Shown here: positions 1 to 5,859 of the stretch, piece after piece
Numbering within the stretch: position 1 is the stretch's first letter
Layout: each line of letters opens with the position of its first letter
Assembly (NCBI GenBank): GCA_024691065.1
Contig: JAILOA010000302.1
Location: 1-10,393, forward strand
DNA length: 10,393 nucleotides
Direction: 5' to 3'
Source of the DNA: Lachnospiraceae bacterium
Lineage (GTDB): Bacteria > Bacillota > Clostridia > Lachnospirales > Lachnospiraceae
Program-made: the position numbers and the translations under genes
Notes under the pieces: model-generated
Told to the model about the DNA's origin: nothing
Seen by the model: the letters and a program-made list of their open reading frames with translations, nothing else
The model's database searches: none

Positions 1-62
1 AAACTCATTTTTTCCATAACAGACTTTACACTATCACAATTATGAATATATTCATATCAAAA
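1..62. other. 3' flank of the membrane-protein gene; 16-bp palindrome at 41-56
   Basis: This stretch follows the stop codon of the membrane-protein gene. It holds a perfect 16-bp palindrome, TATGAATATATTCATA, at 41-56. On the minus strand the palindrome is A/T only and is not followed by a U-run, so I do not call it a terminator. An ATG on the minus strand at 17-15 and another at 8-6 could begin the next gene, but only a few codons are visible and the SD is weak. Confidence 0.35.
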
Positions 63-875
63 TTACTTCTTTTTCTTATGTTTTTTCTTTGTACCGGATT
101 TTTTACGATTACCCGAATTCCTGTTCCCGGCATTATTCGTATCGCCCTTAGCACCTTGCTTCACAGCACTGTCTCCGGCATTATTCGTACTACCCTTAAC
201 ACCTTGTTTCACTGCACTGTCTCCGACATTGTTAGTACTACCTTTAACGCCTTGTTTTACAACACCATCCGTGGCATTATTTCCGGCATTTATTTCGGCT
301 TCATTTCCGGCTTTACTTCCCATATTTCCGGCATTACCATTCGTTGTGCCATCCTTTACTTTCGAAGCCCCACCATCAGATTTTGCGTCTTCAAGCGATG
401 CATTTCTTTCCTTGCTTGCCTTCACAAGCTTAACTATGGATTTTACCAACAAATAAATAACCATCGATACTAAAGATATCGGTAAAAATGTAACATAAAA
501 CACTTCACAATCCGTCAAATATTTGATACCGCCATTAACGGTTTCGGAAGTATTTTTAACATATCCGTCTATAAATAAATCATACCATATCGGATAAGAA
601 AACATTACAACAGCCGCAGTATAAAGATAACTAACGAATACACAAAGAAATTTAGAAGATATATTTATTTCATTCTTCTTAAATATAATAAAAATGTTTA
701 AAACCAAAAATATAATTACACTTAATATACAAGCAAATGAAAAACCAAAGAATTTTGTTCTGGTTACCAAAACCTCAAATAAATCAATAATTATACCTTG
801 AATTAATCCAACTAAAAGGGCAAGTAAAAAATACTTCACAATAAGATATATTCTTATCTTTGTACCCTCAAACAT
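63..875 (-). CDS. Unrecognised four-helix membrane protein with repetitive, Lys-rich C-terminal tail
   Basis: I do not recognise this 270-residue protein. Four hydrophobic segments are visible at about residues 4-26, 39-61, 75-93 and 125-145. A hydrophilic C-terminal half follows, rich in Asn, Gly, Ser and Lys. Residues 203-250 are three 16-residue repeats of the form D(S/G)(A/V)VKQG(V/A)KG(S/D)TNN(V/A)G, and the protein ends in a strongly basic KKKHKKKK tail. I start at the ATG at 875 because AAGGA lies about 7 nt upstream; an in-frame TTG at 890 would swallow that SD. An even number of membrane segments would put both ends on the same side, and the basic tail suggests the cytoplasm (inference). 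The gene sits 98 bp downstream of hisH with no clear promoter of its own, so cotranscription with hisH is possible but unproven. Confidence 0.8.
   Translation of the reverse strand: MFEGTKIRIYLIVKYFLLALLVGLIQGIIIDLFEVLVTRTKFFGFSFACILSVIIFLVLNIFIIFKKNEINISSKFLCVFVSYLYTAAVVMFSYPIWYDLFIDGYVKNTSETVNGGIKYLTDCEVFYVTFLPISLVSMVIYLLVKSIVKLVKASKERNASLEDAKSDGGASKVKDGTTNGNAGNMGSKAGNEAEINAGNNATDGVVKQGVKGSTNNVGDSAVKQGVKGSTNNAGDSAVKQGAKGDTNNAGNRNSGNRKKSGTKKKHKKKK
126..269 (-). repeat. Three in-frame 48-bp tandem repeats
   Basis: Three consecutive 16-codon units encode DGVVKQGVKGSTNNVG, DSAVKQGVKGSTNNAG and DSAVKQGAKGDTNNAG. The copies differ by a few substitutions, so the expansion is fairly recent. Each unit adds two Lys (KQG and KG) to the tail. 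Confidence 0.9.
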
Positions 876-895
876 TTTTCTTTCCTTCAAAACCC

Positions 896-991
896 AAACC
901 TCACATTACAATTTTATTATAGTTAAACCTCGTAATATTATTTGATCCTGCCGCAATATTATTGATTATAAATTTAAACCTCGCAATAATT
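896..991 (-). repeat. Decayed repeats of the hisH 3' end lying beyond its stop codon
   Basis: The last codons of hisH read AAT TAT TGC GAG GTT TAA. Exactly 51 nt (17 codons) further on, in the same frame, stands TAA TAT TAC GAG GTT TAA (940-923), matching at 15 of 18 positions. A middle partial copy, TAA TAT TGC GGC AGG, is in frame at 961-947. A fourth partial copy, ending GTGAGGTTT at 904-896, is out of register. The array fills most of the gap to the next gene and holds no promoter I can defend. Confidence 0.6.
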
Positions 992-1579
992 TTTCAATAT
1001 ATTAAGCCCTACATTACCACTTTTCTCAGGGTGAAACTGACATGCAAAAATATTACCGTATTCCACAGCCGCGTCAAAATCAGTAGTATACTGCGTTCTT
1101 GCAGCAACTGCTTCTCTTACCTCACTGTCAAGATAATAAGAATGAACAAAATATACATAGGAATGATTCTCAATTCCTTTAAAAAGCCTGGTATTATCTT
1201 TTATATCAATATCATTCCAACCCATATGAGGAATCTTATATCCTTCCTTTTCAGGAAATCTCTTAATTTTCCCCTTAATAAGTCCAAGACCTTTAACTCC
1301 CGGTGTCTCATCACTCTCATCGAAAAAGAGCTGAAGTCCAAGACATATTCCGAGTATAGGCTTCCCGTTTGCAACCTCTTCTTTTATTAAATCAACAAGT
1401 TCAAATCTTTCAAGCTTTTCCATAGCATCTCCGAAAGAACCTACTCCCGGAAGTATAAGCTTATCGGCATTTTTTATATCCGAAAACTCCCTTGTAAGCT
1501 TACATTCATAACCTAAATGCTCAACTGCCTTCACGACGCTTTTAGTATTACCTGCATCATAATCAATAATTGCAATCAT
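974..1579 (-). CDS. hisH: Imidazole glycerol phosphate synthase, glutaminase subunit HisH
   Basis: This is the class I glutamine amidotransferase subunit of IGP synthase in histidine biosynthesis. It hydrolyses glutamine and passes ammonia to HisF, which converts PRFAR to IGP and AICAR. The 201 residues match the usual family length. The oxyanion-loop motif PGVGSFG is at 44-50, and the nucleophile elbow GICLGLQ has Cys79. The catalytic His183 and Glu185 lie in QFHPEKSG, and the HisH-typical IPHMGWN is at 116-122. The start is ATG with AAAGGA upstream. The only odd thing is the context: no hisF or other his gene is in the window, and the neighbours are a CheW-like gene and an unknown membrane protein. 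The complete catalytic triad argues for a working enzyme. Confidence 0.97.
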   Translation of the reverse strand: MIAIIDYDAGNTKSVVKAVEHLGYECKLTREFSDIKNADKLILPGVGSFGDAMEKLERFELVDLIKEEVANGKPILGICLGLQLFFDESDETPGVKGLGLIKGKIKRFPEKEGYKIPHMGWNDIDIKDNTRLFKGIENHSYVYFVHSYYLDSEVREAVAARTQYTTDFDAAVEYGNIFACQFHPEKSGNVGLNILKNYCEV

Positions 1580-1744
1580 TATTTCATCCTTTCCATCATC
1601 ATATCCATAATATTCAAAACCTTTTTAAATATATCCGTTCAGTACCAAAATCCGAGTCTTTTTAAAAATATTTTCAATCTTGTATTCAATAGCATAATCC
1701 AAAATAATTATGAAACCAAACATCACGGATTCATATGTGAACCT

Positions 1745-1811
1745 TTTTCAACCCACATATTCCGGATTAATATCTAAGCCTTTTCAACCCTCATATTCCG
1801 GATTCATATCC
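1745..1811 (-). repeat. 36-bp repeat duplicating the cheW 3' end past its stop codon
   Basis: Positions 1745-1775 repeat 1781-1811 with a period of exactly 36 bp and two internal mismatches, at 1755/1791 and 1769/1805. Reading on past the cheW stop in frame gives K-G-L-D-I-N-P-E-Y-V-G-stop, a near copy of the authentic ending D-M-N-P-E-Y-E-G-stop. A third, more decayed copy with a 1-nt shift is detectable around 1715-1744 (shared GGATTxATAT core). The rest of the 204-bp gap up to hisH is AT-rich and shows no convincing terminator or promoter. Confidence 0.8.
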
Positions 1812-2263
1812 GAAACTATTTTATCATAATCCAGCAATAATACAAGTTTATCTTTATCATGAGCAATTTCCTTTACCAAAGAGTTCGCACTACCTGCAAC
1901 CGACTTATCCGGAAGCTTTATGTTATCAACATCTATAAGACTCATACCTGAGATTTCATGCACGTGAAAAGCAATTGTCATATCACCAATCTTAAGAACG
2001 ATAAACCTTTCATAAAGTTCATTTGCTTCTTCACTTTTATTAAATATCCGGGCCAGATTTATAACTGTATAAACAGTTTCTCTTAATATAAATATCCCTT
2101 CAATTCTATCATCAGACCTCGGAAGGGGAGTGAGAGACTGCACATTCAGTATCTCCTTAACCCTCCCAATGTCTATTCCATAATACACATTATCGATTTT
2201 AAATTCCAAAATCTCTCTTTTGCTGCTCACTTCACTTGAAGCTAATCTATCCTTTTCATCCAT
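1784..2263 (-). CDS. CheW-like scaffold protein with degenerate receptor/kinase-binding motif
   Basis: This 159-residue protein is essentially one CheW domain (about 17-150) after a charged N-terminal stretch. CheW normally couples chemoreceptors to the kinase CheA at the cytoplasmic membrane. The fold signature is visible as EILEFKIDNVYYGIDI, then VKEIL, then LTPLPRS, then the segment GIFILRETVYTVINL. In canonical CheW that segment reads roughly LRGxxxPxxDL; here Gly is Glu, Pro is Tyr or Thr and Asp is Asn, although Leu-Arg is retained. There is no receiver domain, so it is not CheV. The start ATG has AAAGGAGTGA upstream with a longish spacer. It follows the histidine-kinase stop by 59 bp with no terminator between, so it is probably transcribed with the two-component genes. 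It could be a divergent CheW or a CheW-fold scaffold used outside chemotaxis. Confidence 0.85.
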   Translation of the reverse strand: MDEKDRLASSEVSSKREILEFKIDNVYYGIDIGRVKEILNVQSLTPLPRSDDRIEGIFILRETVYTVINLARIFNKSEEANELYERFIVLKIGDMTIAFHVHEISGMSLIDVDNIKLPDKSVAGSANSLVKEIAHDKDKLVLLLDYDKIVSDMNPEYEG

Positions 2264-2322
2264 ATCAATTTTTCACTCCTTTATATACCACATAAACTCT
2301 TATACACTACAATCAAAAACTA

Positions 2323-3948
2323 TTATTTTGTCTCCAATTCAAACCAGAATATAACTCCGTCCGGTGTATTTTTAACTCCATACTTATGATTATGAGAATC
2401 CATTATGGCTTTTACTATCGAAAGACCTATACCACTACCGCCATACTCCCTGGTTCTCGCCTTATCCACCTTAAAGAACTTTATCCATACCTTTTCCAAA
2501 TCTTCCTCAGGTATATTCTTTCCGGTATTAAATACATTTATTCTGACTATGGAATCCTCTTCCTCATAATAAACCTTTATTATCTTTTCATTATCAACAT
2601 GGTTAATTGCATTGCTGACATAGTTGGTAATAACCTCTTCAATCAGGTATTCATCAGCCCATACAAAGATTGGATCATGCTCCTCTATCTCCAGCGTAGC
2701 CTCCTTTTGATTAGACAAAAGCTTTGCAGAAGATGTTACTGATTTAACAACCTGAACTATATCAAAACGGTCATAATTCACAACATCATTACCAAACTCA
2801 ATCTGATTCAATGTAAGAAGCTTTTTAACCATATTATTCATTTTGCGGGCTTCATCCTGAATTACCTCACAATAGAATTTTCTGCTCTCCGGATCATCAT
2901 TTATATTTTCCTCCAATCCCTCTGCATATCCTTGTATCAATGCAATCGGAGTCTTCAACTCATGAGATACATTTGAAAGAAAATCCTTTCTCATCTCATC
3001 GAGCTGAGTCCTTCGTTCAATATCCTTCTGCAATTCATTGTTGGCTGATTTTAGTTCGGCAATAGTAGTTTCCAGATTCTCGGATAATGTATTGATACTG
3101 TTACCCAACTGGCCGATTTCATCCTGGGTCTTAACCTCATACTTTGCATCAAAATCAAGCTTAGCCATCCTTTTCGCTATCTTAGTAATTTTGTTAACCG
3201 GTCCCAAAAACTCGGAACTTACAAAAAACATAAGCAACATACCGATACAAACCGAAGCTATACCGATATATTTGATGAACTTATTTGAAATCAATATATT
3301 ATCATGCATACTTTGATAATTAGTTCTGCAATACACATAAAGTCCGGAATCAAGCACTCCGAAAAGCTCCAGATAATTCGAACCGATACGCTCATCATAA
3401 ACCATATAAATGCTGTAATTAGAAGCAGCCTCAATACAATCACGACTGTTAATTTCATTAATTGCCTCTTCATCTCCCATTGCCGCCCACACATATTCCT
3501 GGACCTTTTCCCTGACATCCGCCTTTTCATTCTCGCTGATCCGATTTCCCGCCGGATAATAATAATTCAACTTTATAAAATTCCATAAAGAATAAATATC
3601 AAATACATACATATACATTGAATTATTTGCTTCAAGCTTTTCAATCGCCAGATTAGTATCATCAGATATAGTATTTGGAAGCTCCGTATCTTCGTCATTA
3701 TACTCATCTAAAAGCTTTGTATTAATATTCTTAAATGTATTCGATAACATATTAACTTTTCTAAATGTATAATACGTAGGCAAAAAAACGATATTGGCCA
3801 TTATTATTGCAAGGGTCAAAAGTATTAAAATCAGCCCTACAACGAGCATAAATCTAATTCTGATTGAACTTTTAATGGCGCATATCAAACCAAAACGAAA
3901 CTTTTTTGATTCTTTTTTGTTATATATATCATCTGCTTTATTTTCCAT
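2323..3948 (-). CDS. HAMP-domain sensor histidine kinase
   Basis: This is a membrane sensor kinase of 541 residues. Domains in order: a short cytoplasmic N-terminus; TM1 at about 32-55; an extracytoplasmic domain of about 165 residues with no motif I recognise; TM2 at about 224-246; HAMP at about 247-300 (PVNKITKIAKRMAKLDF, DEIGQL); a short coiled linker; HisKA with the phospho-acceptor His329 in SNVSHELKTP; and HATPase_c. The ATPase part has the N box around Asn442/Asn446, a G1-type box NTGKNIP at 474-480, an F-box region FFKVDKAR and the G2 box GGSGIGLS at 503-510. Asn stands where many kinases have Asp in DxGxG, a variant I associate with VanS-like clostridial kinases. The start codon overlaps the response-regulator stop in TAATG, which indicates translational coupling. 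The ligand is unknown. Confidence 0.96.
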   Translation of the reverse strand: MENKADDIYNKKESKKFRFGLICAIKSSIRIRFMLVVGLILILLTLAIIMANIVFLPTYYTFRKVNMLSNTFKNINTKLLDEYNDEDTELPNTISDDTNLAIEKLEANNSMYMYVFDIYSLWNFIKLNYYYPAGNRISENEKADVREKVQEYVWAAMGDEEAINEINSRDCIEAASNYSIYMVYDERIGSNYLELFGVLDSGLYVYCRTNYQSMHDNILISNKFIKYIGIASVCIGMLLMFFVSSEFLGPVNKITKIAKRMAKLDFDAKYEVKTQDEIGQLGNSINTLSENLETTIAELKSANNELQKDIERRTQLDEMRKDFLSNVSHELKTPIALIQGYAEGLEENINDDPESRKFYCEVIQDEARKMNNMVKKLLTLNQIEFGNDVVNYDRFDIVQVVKSVTSSAKLLSNQKEATLEIEEHDPIFVWADEYLIEEVITNYVSNAINHVDNEKIIKVYYEEEDSIVRINVFNTGKNIPEEDLEKVWIKFFKVDKARTREYGGSGIGLSIVKAIMDSHNHKYGVKNTPDGVIFWFELETK

Positions 3949-4625
3949 TAATCAGATACCTCAAATTTATAACCCATTCCCCAAATTGTCTTTATGTATT
4001 TTCCTTTTTCTCCAAGTTTACTTCTAAGCTTTTTAACATGGGTATCAATGGTCCTGGCATCTCCGAAATAATCATAATTCCAGACATTATTTAAGATTTT
4101 TTCTCTGGAAAGTGCCACACCCTGATTAATAATAAAATATGTCAAAAGCTCAAATTCTTTATAGCTTAATTCAATATTCTTTCCGTCAATTTTCACCTCA
4201 TGAGCAGACTCATCAAGAACAATTCCGCCCACTTCGACAGTACCCTCATCAAAGACATTAGTCCTTCTCAAAACTGCCTCAACACGAGCTACTAAAACCT
4301 TAGGACTGAATGGTTTTGATATATATTCATCAACCCCTAATTCAAAACCCATAAGCTCATCTCTCTCGTCTGATTTAGCAGTAAGCATAATAATAGGCAC
4401 CTTTGAATATTTACGGATTTCCTTGGTAACACCCCATCCATCCATTCGAGGCATCATAACATCAAGTATAATAAGTGCTATATCCTTATCAGCAAAGAAT
4501 TTGTCCAATGCATCTTCACCATCGGATGCTTCAATAACACTATAGTTATGCTTAATAAGAAAATCACAGACCAGTTTTCTCATACGTTGTTCATCATCTA
4601 CAACCATTATTTTTATATTATCCAT
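3948..4625 (-). CDS. OmpR/PhoB-family response regulator
   Basis: This is a DNA-binding response regulator of 225 residues, the usual size. The receiver domain (about 1-120) has the acidic pair Asp10/Asp11, phospho-acceptor Asp55 in LIILDVMMP, Thr82 in LTAKS and Lys104 in SKPF. The winged-helix output domain (about 130-224) ends with the family signature RTIDTHVKKLRSKLG and IKTIWGMGYKFE. ATG at 4625 is preceded by AAAGGCGGG at about 7 nt. It is cotranscribed with the kinase it overlaps and is almost certainly its phosphorylation partner. Its targets cannot be read from sequence. Autoregulation and control of the adjacent small RNA element or of the cell-envelope cluster upstream are reasonable possibilities, but no direct-repeat operator was convincing. 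Confidence 0.97.
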   Translation of the reverse strand: MDNIKIMVVDDEQRMRKLVCDFLIKHNYSVIEASDGEDALDKFFADKDIALIILDVMMPRMDGWGVTKEIRKYSKVPIIMLTAKSDERDELMGFELGVDEYISKPFSPKVLVARVEAVLRRTNVFDEGTVEVGGIVLDESAHEVKIDGKNIELSYKEFELLTYFIINQGVALSREKILNNVWNYDYFGDARTIDTHVKKLRSKLGEKGKYIKTIWGMGYKFEVSD

Positions 4626-4659
4626 AAGTATACCCGCCTTTATATTTTTTTAATAATGC

Positions 4660-4706
4660 TTGGATACCTAGTCCAATAATCCTTTAAATATCAATATTTG
4701 AGGATT
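4660..4706 (-). other. Two stem-loops in the response-regulator leader
   Basis: In the minus-strand leader, 4706-4678 can fold with outer arms AATCCT/AGGATT and inner arms AAATAT/ATATTT around a small internal loop. 4676-4660 folds as TTGGA, a 7-nt loop, TCCAA. They lie between the proposed transcription start and the SD. Both are AU-rich and modest, and no ligand or attenuation logic is evident. Confidence 0.35.
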
Positions 4707-4721
4707 ACAAAACCAAATACA

Positions 4722-4730
4722 AGTATATCA
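4722..4730 (-). promoter_or_regulatory. Candidate extended -10 promoter for the two-component operon
   Basis: The minus strand reads TGATATACT, an extended -10 element (TG, one base, TATACT) about 95 bp upstream of the response-regulator start. The -35 region is only a T-tract, so recognition would rest on the extended -10. It lies downstream of the 4800-4821 terminator, which is where an independent promoter would be needed. Confidence 0.45.
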
Positions 4731-4797
4731 CATATTGTATTAAAAAAAAATGGTGAAAATGTGAATAGAATACAGAAAATTCAAGAAAAAAGACAAA

Positions 4798-4888
4798 TGA
4801 AAAAGGCCGGCAAAGCCGACCTCCTTCGGACACCGAAGTGTCCACGTATAATAGGGTGGGAGTAGAAAGTAATATACTTTCTAATCGT
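4798..4888 (-). ncRNA. Candidate small RNA gene (~90 nt) with its own promoter and terminator
   Basis: From the predicted start near 4888 the minus strand forms a compact structured transcript. Stem-loop 1 (4883-4863) has eight perfect pairs, UAGAAAGU/ACUUUCUA, around AUAUU. An unpaired pyrimidine-rich stretch at 4862-4851 reads CUCCCACCCUAU. Stem-loop 2 (4843-4828) is GGACAC-UUCG-GUGUCC, a six-pair stem with the very stable cUUCGg tetraloop. A linker GAAGGA precedes the terminator hairpin (4821-4805) and a U-run. There is no start codon or usable reading frame. In Firmicutes, C-rich unpaired segments are the hallmark of base-pairing small RNAs that cover SD sequences, such as RsaE or the streptococcal csRNAs, so a trans-acting regulator is the leading guess. 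The alternative is an attenuated leader for the response regulator that starts at 4625. I do not recognise it as a named RNA family. Confidence 0.6.
4800..4821 (-). terminator. GC-rich Rho-independent terminator
   Basis: On the minus strand GGUCGGC-UUU-GCCGGCC forms seven pairs, one of them U-G, and is followed by five U and a further U-rich stretch. The U-G pair becomes a C-A mismatch on the plus strand, so the hairpin is oriented for minus-strand transcription. It would end the small RNA and any read-through from the toastrack operon before the two-component promoter. Confidence 0.85.
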
Positions 4889-4895
4889 AGATTAT

Positions 4896-4924
4896 ATTGT
4901 AAAGTTGTGGCAAAAATGTGTCAA
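4896..4924 (-). promoter_or_regulatory. Strong sigma-A-type promoter upstream of the small RNA element
   Basis: The minus strand has TTGACA at 4924-4919, exactly 17 bp of spacer, then TACAAT at 4901-4896. That is a perfect -35 and a one-mismatch -10, by far the best promoter in the window. It lies in the gap after the toastrack gene, so it serves the short structured transcript and, through read-through, possibly the response regulator. Predicted start is near 4888. Confidence 0.75.
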
Positions 4925-4945
4925 AATTATTAACAATTCTTTATA

Positions 4946-4967
4946 TTGTATTGCTATCACAATACAA
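4946..4967. promoter_or_regulatory. 22-bp perfect dyad upstream of the small RNA promoter
   Basis: TTGTATTG and CAATACAA form perfect 8-bp inverted arms around a 6-nt centre. The dyad begins 21 bp beyond the -35 hexamer and 19 bp after the toastrack stop codon. No U-run follows on the minus strand, so an operator (activator-type spacing) is more likely than a terminator. The sub-sequence TGTATTGT also occurs in the padR leader. Confidence 0.4.
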
Positions 4968-4986
4968 CCCCTACTTATATAACAAA

Positions 4987-5841
4987 TTATTTGTAAGAAA
5001 TACTAACCTTATCATCCTTACTACGAATTTTAATAATACCTTTACTATCAGTTGATCCATCTCCTGATTCATTGCTCTCGGCATATTTAACAGAAGTATC
5101 AATTGTGTAATTAGCCTTTGCACCATTAAGAATAAGACCGACACCCTTCATTGATTCGATTTCACAGGTACCCATAAGCTGAGCCGATACATTAATCATT
5201 CCACCTGTAGCCTTAGCATTTAAACCATAAATAACATTAATCTCTTCTTCATTTCCACCGATATTAACATTACCACCATTATTTTCAACAATAGCCTGAG
5301 ATGAAATCTGAGCTTTACCAATATTCACCTCACCCTTGGTATTGTTAATAGTCAATTTATCTGTATCTATTTTATCAATGTCAATCGAAGAATATTTTGA
5401 ATTAATGGTAACAGAATTAAAATGCGTATCATTAGGAATCTTCAAATAAACTGTTCCACTTCCTACAACCTGAGCAAACTGTTCCGAAGTAAATTCCAAA
5501 TCCTTAACATCATTATTAAGTACCTTTTTAAAATCAGCACCATAACCAACAACCAGTTTGGTTCCGTCTTTAACATAACAAACATTAGCATTAGATCCGG
5601 CATAATCATAAATCTCTTGATTTTCCTGACTGATTGAAACGCCACCTCTAAAAATATTAATCTCAAGATCGGTAACTAATGACATATCAACTTCATCTAT
5701 ACTTTGATAAGAACTGCCGGGATCTGCTGTTTCAAAAGCTGAAGCAAAATCCTTTACTCCACCTCCCATAAGAACACCTACAACCAAAATAACTATTCCT
5801 AATACAGCGAGGACTCCTACCTGGACCCATTTATTTTTCAT
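4987..5841 (-). CDS. Single-pass toastrack-like (DUF4097-type) envelope protein
   Basis: This 284-residue protein has one N-terminal membrane anchor (about 5-27, no lipobox Cys), then a beta-rich exported domain. Short alternating strands end in Asn, Gly or Asp turns, for example LTINNTKGEVNIG, IVENNGGNVNIG and LNAKATGGMINVS. That pattern matches the DUF4097 / LiaG-like toastrack family. Such proteins are commonly encoded beside PadR and HAAS genes and are thought to sense or scaffold envelope stress; the molecular activity is not established. The SD AAAGGATAGGG begins next to the stop codon of the HAAS gene, which ends only 18 bp upstream, so the two are translationally coupled. The domain sits outside the membrane and is the likely sensory partner of the HAAS protein (inference). 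Confidence 0.8.
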   Translation of the reverse strand: MKNKWVQVGVLAVLGIVILVVGVLMGGGVKDFASAFETADPGSSYQSIDEVDMSLVTDLEINIFRGGVSISQENQEIYDYAGSNANVCYVKDGTKLVVGYGADFKKVLNNDVKDLEFTSEQFAQVVGSGTVYLKIPNDTHFNSVTINSKYSSIDIDKIDTDKLTINNTKGEVNIGKAQISSQAIVENNGGNVNIGGNEEEINVIYGLNAKATGGMINVSAQLMGTCEIESMKGVGLILNGAKANYTIDTSVKYAESNESGDGSTDSKGIIKIRSKDDKVSISYK

Positions 5842-5859
5842 AATTAATCCCTATCCTTT

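Noticed and set aside
1..17. Start of another minus-strand gene at ATG 17 or ATG 8
   Set aside because: Only a few codons are visible and the SD is weak, so it cannot be supported.
31..40. 10-mer CTATCACAAT shared with 4954-4963
   Set aside because: A shared 10-mer is expected by chance in a 10-kb AT-rich window.
41..56. Perfect palindrome as a terminator of the membrane-protein gene
   Set aside because: It is A/T only with no loop and no following U-run; could be an operator, but evidence is lacking.
1730..1746. Hairpin GGATTCA/TGAACC after cheW as a terminator
   Set aside because: The stem has a bulge and is not followed by a U-run on the minus strand.
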